From Pseudomonas sp. RIT409 (GTDB taxonomy: Bacteria; Pseudomonadota; Gammaproteobacteria; Pseudomonadales; Pseudomonadaceae), in the NCBI RefSeq assembly GCF_003052515.2, contig NZ_QARE02000026.1, forward strand, positions 1-64,000: DNA of 64,000 nucleotides, read 5' to 3'. Below, one piece after another: positions 46,192 to 54,900 of the stretch (position 1 is its first letter; each line of letters begins with the position of its first letter). The notes beneath the pieces were generated by a model. It did not search any database and had not been told where the DNA came from. It was given only the letters and a program-made list of their open reading frames with translations. Both the position numbers and the translations under genes were made by a program.

Positions 46192-47016
46192 ATGTTGAGC
46201 CCTTATTCCTCACCCATCGAGCGGGTCTGGCATTACACGCTGCGTATTCTCTGCGCGCTGATTCTGTTGTTTCTGGTGTTGCCGGTGCTGGTCATCGTGC
46301 CACTGTCGTTCAACTCCGGCAGCTTTCTGGTCTATCCACTGCAAGGCTTCTCGTTGCATTGGTATCAGGATTTCTTCAGCTCCGCGGAGTGGATGCGCTC
46401 GCTGAAGAACAGCCTGATCGTCGCCCCGGCCGCGACCCTTTTGGCCATGGGCTTTGGCACGTTGGCCGCCATCGGCCTGACCCGCAGCAACTTTCCCGGC
46501 AAATCGCTGGTGATGGCCCTGGTCATTTCCCCCATGGTGGTTCCGGTGGTCATCGTCGGCGTGGCGAGCTACCTGTTTTTCGCGCCCTTGGGCCTGGGCA
46601 ATAGCTACACCTCGCTGATTCTGGTGCATGCCGTGCTTGGGGTGCCGTTCGTGATCATCACGGTGTCGGCCACGTTGCAAGGCTTCAACTACAACCTGGT
46701 ACGCGCTGCCGCGAGCCTCGGCGCATCGCCCATCACGGCCTTCCGCCGGGTAACCCTGCCGCTGATCGCACCCGGCGTCATTTCGGGGGCGCTGTTCGCC
46801 TTTGCGACCTCGTTCGACGAGGTGGTGGTGACGCTGTTCCTCGCCGGCCCTGAACAGGCGACCCTGCCACGGCAGATGTTCAGCGGCATCCGCGAGAACC
46901 TCAGCCCGACCATCGCCGCAGCAGCCACACTGTTGATCGGCTTCTCGGTGGTGTTGCTGTTGGCACTGGAGTGGCTGCGCGGACGCAGTGAGAAGCTGCG
47001 CACCTCGGCGGTGTGA
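46192..47016 (+). CDS. ABC transporter permease, PotC-like
   Basis: A 274-residue inner-membrane permease with six helices and the EAA-type coupling loop VRAAASLGASPITAFRRVTLPLIAPG. The N-terminal periplasmic segment FNSGSFLVYPLQGFSLHWYQDFFSSAEW is typical of PotC. It forms the channel with the long permease encoded just upstream. It is the last gene of the operon and is followed by a strong hairpin (47039-47061). Confidence 0.9.
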   Translation: MLSPYSSPIERVWHYTLRILCALILLFLVLPVLVIVPLSFNSGSFLVYPLQGFSLHWYQDFFSSAEWMRSLKNSLIVAPAATLLAMGFGTLAAIGLTRSNFPGKSLVMALVISPMVVPVVIVGVASYLFFAPLGLGNSYTSLILVHAVLGVPFVIITVSATLQGFNYNLVRAAASLGASPITAFRRVTLPLIAPGVISGALFAFATSFDEVVVTLFLAGPEQATLPRQMFSGIRENLSPTIAAAATLLIGFSVVLLLALEWLRGRSEKLRTSAV

Positions 47017-47038
47017 TCGACACGTCTTTGCGATCGCT

Positions 47039-47061
47039 CGTGCCCACCCTGCGTGGGCACG
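47039..47061 (+). terminator. Hairpin after the transporter operon
   Basis: CGTGCCCAC / GTGGGCACG, a perfect 9-base stem with 5-base loop, 22 bases after the permease stop. There is no T run. The word resembles a common Pseudomonas intergenic element (GTGGGCAC-type REP), so it may be a repeat serving as a 3' end. Confidence 0.45.
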
Positions 47062-47112
47062 ACCAGTAATCCGTTAAACTCCACCGCTCCTCACCCCGCC
47101 ACGGAGACCGCG

Positions 47113-48486
47113 GTGAACGTCAATGACGCCAGTTTCGAAGAACTGCTCAACGCTTTGCACGACGGTGTCTACATCACCGACGGCCAAGGTACGACGCTTA
47201 AGGTCAACCATGCCTACGAACGGTTGACCGGCCTGAACGGTGCCGACTTGATCGGCCGTCCGATGCAGGAACTGGTGAAAGAAGGGGTCATCTCGCAGTC
47301 GGCTTCACTGCGCGTCTTGCAGGAGGGGCGTCCGGTGTCGGTGATGCAGAGCCTTAGCCAAGGCAAGAAGCTGCTGGTCAGTGCCACGCCTATTCTCGAT
47401 GCCGATCACCGTATTTCCTACGTCGTCAGCACCGTGCGCGACATGACCGAACTGCTGCGCATGAAGCATGAGCGCGATGAGCTGCAACAGCTCAAGCAGT
47501 TGCGCAGCAGCACGGCCAGGCTGCACGCCGGCCAGCGGGACAATCTGCTGGATTCGCAGCTGATGGCCGATCAGGAAGTGTCAGGAAGGGTGTTCGCGCT
47601 GGCCCGGCAAGTCGCGGGCAGCTCGGTCAAAGTGCTGCTGCAAGGTGAAACCGGCGTCGGTAAGACCCTCGTCGCGCAGTTTATCCACAATGCCAGCCCT
47701 CGCGCCAAAGAGCCTTTCCTGGCGCTCAACTGCGGTGCGCTGCCGGAGAATCTGATCGAGGCGGAACTGTTCGGCTACGCGCCCGGTGCCTTTACCGGCG
47801 CAGGGCCGAAGGGCAAGCGTGGGCTGCTGGAGTTGGCCCATCACGGGACGTTGTTTCTCGACGAAATCGGTGATTTGCCGTTGGCGGTGCAGGTCAAGCT
47901 GCTCAAAGTCATCGAAGAGAATCGCTTCATTCCCGTGGGCGGGCTGGAGCTCAAGGAAGTGGACGTGCGCATCATCAGCGCCACTCACCATGACCTCAAG
48001 CAAAGGGTGGCAGAAGGGACGTTTCGTGCGGATCTGTTCTACCGACTGAACGTCGTCCCCATTCACATCCCGGCCCTGCGTGAGCGCAGCGAAGAAATTC
48101 CTCCTTTGTTGCAGTACTACCTCGACCGGTTCAATGCCCATTATGAGCGGCAGGTGCAGTGGGGTCTGGAAGCCCTGGACTTGATGTGCGAGTACGCCTG
48201 GCCAGGCAACATCCGCGAGTTGATCAACATCGTCGAGCGACTGGTGGTGACCAACCTCAGTGGGACCATCGAAGCGTTGGACCTGCCCGAGGACATTCTC
48301 AATTTCAACCCGTCTCTCGCCCATGACAGTCGACTGCCGCTGCGCAAGGTGCTGGAAAACGCCGAGCGCGCTGCGATCAGGGCTGCATTGCAGACCCACA
48401 AAACCACGCGCCTGGCGGCCAAGGCCTTGGGAGTCAGCCAGGCCACCGTGGTGCAAAAAATGAAGCGCTGGGAGCGCTCCGATTAG
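47113..48486 (+). CDS. Sigma-54-dependent activator, PAS-AAA+-HTH
   Basis: A 457-residue enhancer-binding protein. A PAS domain (about 10-125: LHDGVYITDGQGTTLKVNHAYERLTG) is the likely sensor. The AAA+ core (160-395) has Walker A LQGETGVGKTLVAQ, the sigma-54 contact loop PGAFTGAGPKGKRG, Walker B TLFLDEIGDLPL and arginine-finger region FRADLFYRLNVVPI. The C-terminal TyrR/Fis-type helix-turn-helix reads TRLAAKALGVSQATVVQKMKRW. No receiver domain, so it is not a response regulator. The GTG at 47113 follows GGAG by 6 bases. The downstream gap holds paired palindromes and a -24/-12 promoter, so the next two genes are its probable targets. Confidence 0.9.
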   Translation: MNVNDASFEELLNALHDGVYITDGQGTTLKVNHAYERLTGLNGADLIGRPMQELVKEGVISQSASLRVLQEGRPVSVMQSLSQGKKLLVSATPILDADHRISYVVSTVRDMTELLRMKHERDELQQLKQLRSSTARLHAGQRDNLLDSQLMADQEVSGRVFALARQVAGSSVKVLLQGETGVGKTLVAQFIHNASPRAKEPFLALNCGALPENLIEAELFGYAPGAFTGAGPKGKRGLLELAHHGTLFLDEIGDLPLAVQVKLLKVIEENRFIPVGGLELKEVDVRIISATHHDLKQRVAEGTFRADLFYRLNVVPIHIPALRERSEEIPPLLQYYLDRFNAHYERQVQWGLEALDLMCEYAWPGNIRELINIVERLVVTNLSGTIEALDLPEDILNFNPSLAHDSRLPLRKVLENAERAAIRAALQTHKTTRLAAKALGVSQATVVQKMKRWERSD

Positions 48487-48493
48487 CGGCCCG

Positions 48494-48544
48494 CTGATCA
48501 GTTTTTCAATCACGCCCCGCTTCACCGATCAAAAAGCTGATCAG
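48494..48544 (+). promoter_or_regulatory. Paired CTGATCAG palindromes, candidate enhancer sites
   Basis: CTGATCAG occurs at 48494-48501 and 48537-48544, 43 bases apart (about four helical turns). The two are extended by T5 and A5 so that together they form a larger inverted repeat. They lie about 80 and 120 bases upstream of the sigma-54 promoter, the usual enhancer distance. Confidence 0.65.
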
Positions 48545-48617
48545 GACCGCCCGGTCTCTTTTGCTTCGACTGCCCGTGATTCGCCTTGAAGCCTTCTGCC
48601 GCGGGGCCTTCGGCGAA

Positions 48618-48635
48618 TTGGCACAGCTTTGGCTA
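48618..48635 (+). promoter_or_regulatory. Sigma-54 (-24/-12) promoter of the alcohol dehydrogenase gene
   Basis: TTGGCACAGCTTTGGCTA has the invariant GG (48620-48621) and GC (48632-48633) separated by exactly 10 bases, and the -24 half TTGGCAC is full consensus. The expected transcript start is near 48645, 40 bases before the start codon. Confidence 0.8.
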
Positions 48636-48683
48636 TCCCCTCTGGCACGTCTTCACTAAAACAACGCACACAGGACGAGCCCG

Positions 48684-49847
48684 ATGACCCTTTCCGCCTC
48701 GCGCATCAGCGCCTTCAAAATCGCGAACAAACTGATCACAGGTCAGGCTGCCATCGAGCAGTTGGCCACAGAGCTGACCCGCCTCAACGTCAATAACCCC
48801 TTGGTCGTCACGGACGCGGTTCTGGTCAAGTCCGGCACAGTGGACCTGGCGCTGGCGCAATTGGGCGGGCGGCGTTACGGCATCTTCGATCAGGTCAAGC
48901 CCGAACCTGAAATTGCCATTGTCGAGGACTGCACTCGCGCCTTTCGCGAGGGCGGTCATGATGGGTTGATCGGCCTGGGCGGCGGCAGCGCGATCGACAT
49001 TGCCAAGGGCGTCGCGGCCTTCGCTCATCACGACGGGCCACTGGCCGAGCTGTTCGGCGTCGATCTGGTCAAGCACAAGGGCCCCGCGCTGATCGCGATC
49101 CCGACCACCGCAGGGACGGGGTCGGAGGTGACAAACGTCGCGATCTTCTCCGATAAGCAAGCCCAGCTGAAAAAGGGCATCGTCAGCGACTTTCTGTTGC
49201 CGGACGTCGCGCTTGTCAGCCCGGTCATGACACTGACCTGCCCGCGGAGCGTGACAGCGGCCAGCGGTGTCGATGCATTGGTGCACGCCATCGAGTCGTA
49301 CCTTTCGGTCAACGCTTCGCCCATTACCGACGCCATCGCTCTGGGCGCGATCAAGCTGATCGTCAAAGCCTTGCCTAAAGCGTATGCCAACCCTGCCAAC
49401 GTTCAGGCGCGCGAAGACATGGCCACCGCCAGCCTGATGGCCGGAATGGCCTTTGGTAATGCAGGCGTCGGAGCCGTGCACGCGCTCGCCTATCCACTGG
49501 GCGGCCGTTTCAACATTGCCCATGGGGTCAGCAATGCCTTGCTGCTGCCCTACGTGATGGAGTGGAACAAGATGGCCTGCGTCGAGCGCTTTCGCGACAT
49601 CGCCGACGCCATGGGCTTGCAGGTGTCCGGATTGAGCGACAAGGACGCCGCCGATGAAGCCGTCAAGGCGATGGCCGATTTGTGTGCGGCCGTGGACATC
49701 CCGAGAGGCATGCGCAGCTTCGATGTCCCGGAAGATGCCCTTCCTGCGATGGCCGAGGAAGCCAGCAAAATCGATCGCCTCATGCGCAACAACCCTCGCA
49801 AGCTGACCGCCGCCGATATCGAAAAGATCTACCGGGCGGCTTACTGA
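48684..49847 (+). CDS. Iron-type (group III) alcohol dehydrogenase
   Basis: A 387-residue NAD(P)-dependent dehydrogenase of the Fe-ADH family. Cofactor motif: DGLIGLGGGSAIDIAKGVA; AIPTTAGTGSEVT follows. Metal ligands are visible as Asp and His in SGVDALVHAIESYLS, His in GAVHALAYPLGGRFN and His in NIAHGVSNALLLP. Where FucO has a second His, this protein has Tyr (HALAYPLGG), as many of its close group do. The substrate (a short alcohol, hydroxy acid or aldehyde) is unknown. A sigma-54 promoter lies upstream and a permease gene 74 bases downstream. Confidence 0.9.
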   Translation: MTLSASRISAFKIANKLITGQAAIEQLATELTRLNVNNPLVVTDAVLVKSGTVDLALAQLGGRRYGIFDQVKPEPEIAIVEDCTRAFREGGHDGLIGLGGGSAIDIAKGVAAFAHHDGPLAELFGVDLVKHKGPALIAIPTTAGTGSEVTNVAIFSDKQAQLKKGIVSDFLLPDVALVSPVMTLTCPRSVTAASGVDALVHAIESYLSVNASPITDAIALGAIKLIVKALPKAYANPANVQAREDMATASLMAGMAFGNAGVGAVHALAYPLGGRFNIAHGVSNALLLPYVMEWNKMACVERFRDIADAMGLQVSGLSDKDAADEAVKAMADLCAAVDIPRGMRSFDVPEDALPAMAEEASKIDRLMRNNPRKLTAADIEKIYRAAY

Positions 49848-49921
49848 TCCGCACCACGCAATACGCCCGATCCAACGGTCGGGCAACGACCGATACAAGA
49901 CCAATAAAACGGGTACACGAC

Positions 49922-51346
49922 ATGTCAAACACTCCCCCGCTTAGGAGCGAAAGCCCCTACATCCCTTTCGGCCCTTTCAAAGTGCGGTTGCCGTTTATTC
50001 ATTACAAATTCGAGATGCCGGACTACTTGCAGGGCTTGCTGATGTGCGCTGTGGATCTGGCCGCCATCCCGCTGATGACCGAATTGCTCGGCATGCCGTT
50101 CGAAGTGGCGCTGGCCGTTGTGATGCTCAACGGCCTGTTGTATCTGACTCACCACTTGCTCGGCGATCCGACCGTTCCGGGCTGGATCACCCCGGCGGTG
50201 CCCCTGCTGATGGCCTACTGTGCGCAATTCCCGATGGGGCCGGAGCGCGTGCATGCTTTGATCGCCTTTCAGTTGATGCTTGGGGTGTTCTCGATAGCGC
50301 TGGGCATGACGGGGATGGCCAGAAAAGTGGTCGAGTATGTGCCCCCTGCCATCAAGTCCGGCATCATCGTGGGCGCCGGGTTGAGTGCAGTGATCGCCGT
50401 CTTCCAGGTAGGCGGCAAATTCAACGTCCTGCCATGGACCATCTCCATCGCCGTAGGCATCGCGTTCTATTTGATCTTCTCCCAACACTTCAATGAGTTG
50501 AAGCAGCGCAATCGCTTTTGGTGGAACTTCGCCAAGCTGGGCATCTTGCCAATCATTCTGCTGGCGGTGGTGATCGCTCCGCTGTTCGGCGAGGCACCCT
50601 GGCCGACCATTCAGTGGGGCATCAGCAAGCCCGACTTCGCTGGCCTGTGGCACGACTACACCGTCTTCGGGCTGGGCATGCCGCCGCTCTCAATGTTCAT
50701 TTCGGCGCTGCCGACCATGCTCGCCGTGTACATCATCGTGTTCGGTGACGTGCTGAGCGCGAAGTCGCTGCTCGACGAGGCGGAGACTGTCCGCACCGAT
50801 GAGGTCGTCGATTACAACCCGGACCGCGCGCACTGGATTTTCGGTGCACGCAACGCGTTCATGAGTATTTTCGGCCCGGACGTCGCCATGTGCGGCCCTA
50901 AATGGGCGGCGATGCTGGTGGTGGTCATCGAGCGTTTCAAAGGCGGACCCAAAGCGATGCAGTCGATCATCGGCGGTGTCGGCTCGTTCCGCTGGGGCAC
51001 TAACACCGGGCTGTTGCTGCTTCCGGTCGTGACGCTGGTGCAGCCAATTCTTGGGGTTGCGCTGTCGCTGACCCTGCTGATCCAAGGCTATGTCAGCGTC
51101 CGCCTCGGCATTCTAGAAGCGCGCAGCCAACGCGACCTGGGCATCGCGGGCGTGATCGGCGCGGTGCTGGCGATCAAAGGCGCCAGTTGGGCGTTCGGCG
51201 TCGGCGTGGTGTTGTGTCTGTTGATCTACGGCAAGAACTTTTTCAAAGGCGAAGTGGACGGCACTTTCAGCAAAGATGTGAAAGCGCCGGATGCGAAGCC
51301 GGTCATCAAGGCCGAGCGCATCGAGGAAGAAGCGTTGGCTGATTGA
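49922..51346 (+). CDS. Inner-membrane permease, NCS2/SLC23-like
   Basis: A 474-residue transporter with 11-13 hydrophobic helices. Segments such as VEYVPPAIKSGIIVGAGLSAVIAVFQVGG and GDPTVPGWITPAVPLL place it near the NCS2 (xanthine/uracil) and SulP-like group. Clade and substrate are not certain. Its C terminus is a charged tail (SKDVKAPDAKPVIKAERIEEEALAD). It follows the iron-type alcohol dehydrogenase in the same sigma-54 unit, so it may import that enzyme's substrate or its precursor. I took the ATG at 49922 (MSNTPPLRSESPYIPFGPF) because an upstream frame overlaps the dehydrogenase. The 194 bases after it show a short G/C hairpin (51371-51388) and no clear terminator. Confidence 0.75.
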   Translation: MSNTPPLRSESPYIPFGPFKVRLPFIHYKFEMPDYLQGLLMCAVDLAAIPLMTELLGMPFEVALAVVMLNGLLYLTHHLLGDPTVPGWITPAVPLLMAYCAQFPMGPERVHALIAFQLMLGVFSIALGMTGMARKVVEYVPPAIKSGIIVGAGLSAVIAVFQVGGKFNVLPWTISIAVGIAFYLIFSQHFNELKQRNRFWWNFAKLGILPIILLAVVIAPLFGEAPWPTIQWGISKPDFAGLWHDYTVFGLGMPPLSMFISALPTMLAVYIIVFGDVLSAKSLLDEAETVRTDEVVDYNPDRAHWIFGARNAFMSIFGPDVAMCGPKWAAMLVVVIERFKGGPKAMQSIIGGVGSFRWGTNTGLLLLPVVTLVQPILGVALSLTLLIQGYVSVRLGILEARSQRDLGIAGVIGAVLAIKGASWAFGVGVVLCLLIYGKNFFKGEVDGTFSKDVKAPDAKPVIKAERIEEEALAD

Positions 51347-51540
51347 GCCCGACTGTGGGGTAGGGTCGCTCCCGCGCAGCGCGTGGGGGTGATCCGAAGT
51401 CGCCGCCAGGGGGTGGCCCCGCAAGTGAAGTCTGGGCATCTGCCGTGCGTAGGAACCTGCATTCATCCGCCGCACGACCCATGTTCGAAACTCTGGAGTA
51501 CAATGCGCGCCACCGTGATTTCGCTCAAAAAAGGTGCGTC

Positions 51541-52212
51541 ATGCAGCCCTTCGCTATTGCTCCTTCGATTCTGTCCGCCGATTTCGCCCGCCTGGGGCAG
51601 GAAGTCGACAATGTTCTGGCCGCCGGCGCCGACATCGTTCACTTCGACGTCATGGATAACCACTACGTCCCCAACCTCACCATCGGCCCGATGGTCTGCG
51701 CGGCGTTGCGCAAATACGGCATCACCGCGCCCATCGACGTGCACCTGATGGTCAGCCCGGTGGACCGCATCATCGGCGACTTCGTCGAAGCCGGTGCGAC
51801 CTACATCACCTTTCACCCGGAAGCGACCCAGCACATCGACCGCTCGCTGCAACTGGTGCGCGAAGCGGGCTGCAAATCCGGCCTGGTGTTCAACCCGGCG
51901 ACACCGCTGAATCTGCTCGAGTACGTGATGGACAAGGTCGACATGATCCTGCTCATGAGCGTGAACCCAGGCTTCGGTGGCCAGAAATTCATCCCCGGGA
52001 CGCTCAACAAGCTGCGTGAGGCGCGAGCACTGATCGATGCCTCCGGGCGCGACATCCGCCTGGAGATCGACGGCGGCGTCAACGTCAACAATATCCGTGA
52101 GATCGCTGCGGCCGGGGCCGACACCTTCGTCGCAGGCTCGGCCATTTTCAATGCCCCCGATTACAAAGAGGTCATTGAAAAAATGCGTGCAGAACTGGCG
52201 CTGGCTCGCTGA
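51541..52212 (+). CDS. rpe: Ribulose-phosphate 3-epimerase
   Basis: A 223-residue TIM-barrel epimerase linking ribulose-5-phosphate and xylulose-5-phosphate. Family signatures are IAPSILSADFARLGQEV at the start, DVMDNHYVPNLTIGPMV, MSVNPGFGGQKFIPGTLNKL and EIDGGVNVNNI. The ATG at 51541 gives MQPFAIAPS. Its stop shares a base with the gph start (TGATG), so the pair is translationally coupled, as in other gamma-proteobacteria. Confidence 0.96.
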   Translation: MQPFAIAPSILSADFARLGQEVDNVLAAGADIVHFDVMDNHYVPNLTIGPMVCAALRKYGITAPIDVHLMVSPVDRIIGDFVEAGATYITFHPEATQHIDRSLQLVREAGCKSGLVFNPATPLNLLEYVMDKVDMILLMSVNPGFGGQKFIPGTLNKLREARALIDASGRDIRLEIDGGVNVNNIREIAAAGADTFVAGSAIFNAPDYKEVIEKMRAELALAR

Positions 52213-53030
52213 TGAGCGGCTTTGAACAGCTCTTTCCCGGCCGCCTGCCTCGGCTGATCATGTTCGACCTGGATGGCACCCTCGTCGACTCGGTGCCAGA
52301 CCTGGCCGCCGCTGTGGACAAGACGCTGACTCAGCTCGGTCGCGCCCCTGCCGGCATCGAACGGGTCCGTGACTGGATCGGCAATGGTGTTCGCGTGCTG
52401 GTGCGGCGCGCGCTGGCCAATGGGATGGACCACTCGGCTGTCGATGAGGCCGCGACCGAAGAAGCGCTGGCGATCTTCATGGAGGTCTACGGCGACAATC
52501 ATTCCCTCACGCGCGTTTACCCCGGCGTGCGCGAAACGCTGAAATGGCTGCAGAAGCAAGGGGTGGAGATGGCCCTGATCACCAACAAGCCGGAGCGTTT
52601 CGTGGCGCCGCTGCTGGACGACATGAAGCTGGGGCGTTTCTTCCGCTGGATCGTCGGCGGTGACACGCTGCCTCAGCAGAAGCCGGATCCGGCAGCGTTG
52701 TTTTTCGTCATGAAAATGGCCGGGGTGCCCGGCTCGCAGTCCCTGTTCGTGGGCGACTCCCGCAACGACGTGCTGGCGGCGAAGGCGGCCGGTGTCGCCT
52801 GCGTCGCATTGAGTTATGGCTATAACCACGGGCGTCCGATTGCCGAAGAGTCCCCGGCGCTGGTCATCGACGATCTGCGCAAACTGATTCCCGGTTGCTT
52901 AGAAGCGGGGGCTGGGATAACGTTGCCCGACGTTCCACACCCTTCCTTTAGAGAATCCATCGTGGTGGTCACTCGCAAACTCTGGATGAAAGTCATCAAG
53001 GCCCTGGCCCGTTGGCGTTGGCGCGCCTGA
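52212..53030 (+). CDS. gph: Phosphoglycolate phosphatase; 3' end doubles as trpE leader
   Basis: A 272-residue HAD phosphatase that removes 2-phosphoglycolate, for example after repair of 3' DNA ends. HAD motifs are MFDLDGTLVDSVPDL (residues 17-31), ALITNKPERF, and LFVGDSRNDVLAAKAAG. The enzyme domain ends near residue 230; the last 22 codons read VVVTRKLWMKVIKALARWRWRA. They are in frame with, and nearly copied by, the separate leader peptide before trpG. The same codons can thus be read as a trp leader from the GTG at 52962. Whether the tail stays on the mature phosphatase is unknown. Confidence 0.94.
   Translation: MSGFEQLFPGRLPRLIMFDLDGTLVDSVPDLAAAVDKTLTQLGRAPAGIERVRDWIGNGVRVLVRRALANGMDHSAVDEAATEEALAIFMEVYGDNHSLTRVYPGVRETLKWLQKQGVEMALITNKPERFVAPLLDDMKLGRFFRWIVGGDTLPQQKPDPAALFFVMKMAGVPGSQSLFVGDSRNDVLAAKAAGVACVALSYGYNHGRPIAEESPALVIDDLRKLIPGCLEAGAGITLPDVPHPSFRESIVVVTRKLWMKVIKALARWRWRA
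52962..53030 (+). CDS. trpE leader peptide, nested in frame at the end of gph
   Basis: A 22-codon frame starting with GTG at 52962 and ending with the gph stop; residues are MVVTRKLWMKVIKALARWRWRA. It has three Trp codons (8, 18, 20), the last two spaced by one Arg just before the stop, as attenuation control needs. It matches the 22-codon leader at 54822 in length and in MxVIKAxARWRWRA. A GAGA ribosome site lies upstream. Attenuation of trpE in P. putida has been reported. Separate initiation here is inferred. Confidence 0.75.
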   Translation: MVVTRKLWMKVIKALARWRWRA

Positions 53031-53040
53031 TTTGAATCTG

Positions 53041-53054
53041 GCCGGGCTTCCGGC
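53041..53054 (+). promoter_or_regulatory. Candidate trpE attenuator hairpin
   Basis: GCCGG-GCTT-CCGGC starts 10 bases after the leader stop and is followed by GCGTTT. An equivalent hairpin lies at the same distance after the second leader. The U tract is short, so termination strength is uncertain. Confidence 0.5.
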
Positions 53055-53099
53055 GCGTTTGCATACCTGACCGTTTTACCTCTTGCCACGAGGCTGATC

Positions 53100-54581
53100 A
53101 TGATCCGCGAAGAATTCCTGCGTTTGGCCGCTGAAGGCTACAACCGTATCCCGCTTGCTCTTGAAACCATCGCCGACTTCGACACGCCGCTGTCGATTTA
53201 CCTGAAACTCGCCGACGAGCCGAATTCTTACTTGCTCGAATCGGTTCAGGGCGGGGAGAAGTGGGGGCGTTACTCGATGATCGGTCTGCCATGCCGCACG
53301 GTGCTGCGTGTGCATGATCACACCGTGAGCGTGACCCATGACGGCGTTGAAACCGAACGCTTGGAGGCAGAAGACCCTCTGGCGTTCGTCGAGACCTTCA
53401 AGGCGCGTTACAACGTCCCGACCATCCCCGGCCTGCCGCGCTTCAATGGCGGGCTGGTGGGTTATTTCGGCTATGACTGCGTCCGATATGTCGAGCCGCG
53501 ATTGGGCAAATGTCCGAATCCAGATCCAGTCGGTGTGCCGGACATTCTGTTGATGGTGTCCGACGCCGTGGTCGTCTTCGACAACCTCGCCGGCAAGATG
53601 CACGCGATCGTGCTGGTTGACCCCGCCCAGCCTGAGGCCTACGAGGCGGGCCATGCTCGCCTGCAAGCACTGATGGAAAAGCTGCGCCAACCGATCACGC
53701 CACGTCGCGGGCTGGACTTGACCCGTCCGCAAGCGGCTGAGCCGGTGTTTCGCTCCAGTTTCACCCAGGGCGATTACGAAAACGCGGTCGATACGATCAA
53801 GGAATACATTCTGGCAGGGGACTGCATGCAAGTGGTCCCGTCGCAGCGCATGTCCATCGACTTCAAGGCCGCGCCTATCGACCTGTACCGCGCGCTGCGT
53901 TGCTTCAACCCGACGCCTTACATGTACTTCTTCAATTTCGGCGACTTCCATATTGTTGGCAGTTCGCCCGAAGTGCTGGTACGTGTCGAAGACAACCTGA
54001 TCACCGTACGGCCGATCGCCGGTACACGTCCGCGCGGTGCGACCGAAGAAGCGGATCATGCGCTGGAAGTCGATCTGCTCTCCGACGACAAGGAAATCGC
54101 CGAGCATTTGATGCTCATCGACCTGGGCCGCAACGACACCGGTCGCGTCTCGGAGATCGGCTCGGTGAAGCTGACCGAAAAGATGGTCATCGAGCGCTAT
54201 TCCAACGTGATGCACATCGTTTCCAATGTCACCGGCCAATTGAAGCAGGGCTTGACGGCGATGGACGCCCTGCGGGCGATTCTGCCGGCCGGCACCCTGT
54301 CCGGTGCACCGAAGATTCGTGCGATGGAAATCATCGATGAGCTGGAGCCGGTGAAGCGTGGCGTGTATGGCGGAGCGGTGGGCTACTTGGCGTGGAACGG
54401 CAACATGGACACCGCGATTGCCATTCGCACCGCAGTGATCAAGAACGGTGAACTTCACGTTCAGGCGGGCGGCGGGATCGTGGCCGACTCGGTGCCTGCG
54501 CTCGAGTGGGAAGAAACGCTGAACAAGCGCCGCGCCATGTTTCGCGCCGTGGCGCTGGCCGAGCAGACCCCCGAGGGGTAA
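53100..54581 (+). CDS. trpE: Anthranilate synthase component I
   Basis: A 493-residue TrpE. Chorismate-binding motifs are FHIVGSSPEVLVRV, TRPIAGTRPRGATEEAD-type, LMLIDLGRNDTGRVS and LPAGTLSGAPKIRAMEIIDELE. The feedback element SYLLESVQGG is near residue 42, so inhibition by tryptophan is expected. With TrpG it makes anthranilate from chorismate and glutamine. It stands apart from trpGDC, as usual in Pseudomonas, behind its own leader peptide. The ATG at 53100 is 69 bases after the leader stop. The 240 bases to the next leader contain its 3' end and the trpGDC promoter. Confidence 0.97.
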   Translation: MIREEFLRLAAEGYNRIPLALETIADFDTPLSIYLKLADEPNSYLLESVQGGEKWGRYSMIGLPCRTVLRVHDHTVSVTHDGVETERLEAEDPLAFVETFKARYNVPTIPGLPRFNGGLVGYFGYDCVRYVEPRLGKCPNPDPVGVPDILLMVSDAVVVFDNLAGKMHAIVLVDPAQPEAYEAGHARLQALMEKLRQPITPRRGLDLTRPQAAEPVFRSSFTQGDYENAVDTIKEYILAGDCMQVVPSQRMSIDFKAAPIDLYRALRCFNPTPYMYFFNFGDFHIVGSSPEVLVRVEDNLITVRPIAGTRPRGATEEADHALEVDLLSDDKEIAEHLMLIDLGRNDTGRVSEIGSVKLTEKMVIERYSNVMHIVSNVTGQLKQGLTAMDALRAILPAGTLSGAPKIRAMEIIDELEPVKRGVYGGAVGYLAWNGNMDTAIAIRTAVIKNGELHVQAGGGIVADSVPALEWEETLNKRRAMFRAVALAEQTPEG

Positions 54582-54732
54582 TGCGCCGCTGATGGGGTCG
54601 AACGTGGGGGTCTCTGGCCCCGCGTTTCCGTTTAGTTGCCGGGGGCCGTTCCGCAGAGCTCAACGTGTTTCGGTGCGCGCAACCTACCCAAACAGAGTGG
54701 CTGATCCGCCTCTTGAGCGCCGTTCTGACTCC

Positions 54733-54760
54733 TTTCAGTGGTTTTTTTCTGGCGTAGAAT
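54733..54760 (+). promoter_or_regulatory. Possible sigma-70 promoter of trpGDC
   Basis: TAGAAT (54755-54760) is a fair -10; TTTCAG (54733-54738), 16 bases upstream, is a weak -35. A start near 54767 would give a leader RNA of about 55 bases before the leader peptide, beginning with a CCGGG/CCCGG hairpin (54769-54782). Confidence 0.4.
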
Positions 54761-54821
54761 CATATTGCGCCGGGTGACCCGGTACGCTAATGTCCCGAAA
54801 CGTTTAGATGAGACTCCTTCC

Positions 54822-54890
54822 GTGACGACTGTCAGCAAACTCTTGATGCGCGTTATCAAGGCCCACGCCCGTTGGCGTTGGCGCGCCTGA
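54822..54890 (+). CDS. trpGDC leader peptide
   Basis: A 22-codon frame from GTG at 54822: MTTVSKLLMRVIKAHARWRWRA. It has two Trp codons at 18 and 20, separated by Arg and close to the stop. It is clearly homologous to the leader that ends gph. A GAG ribosome site is 9 bases upstream. Attenuation of trpGDC in P. putida has been reported, so this should be the sensor of charged tRNA-Trp for the operon. Confidence 0.8.
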   Translation: MTTVSKLLMRVIKAHARWRWRA

Positions 54891-54900
54891 CTTTTCCCCT

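Noticed and set aside
51476..51504. Promoter for rpe with TACAAT as -10
   Set aside because: No -35-like sequence at 16-18 bases upstream; the -10 match alone is too weak.
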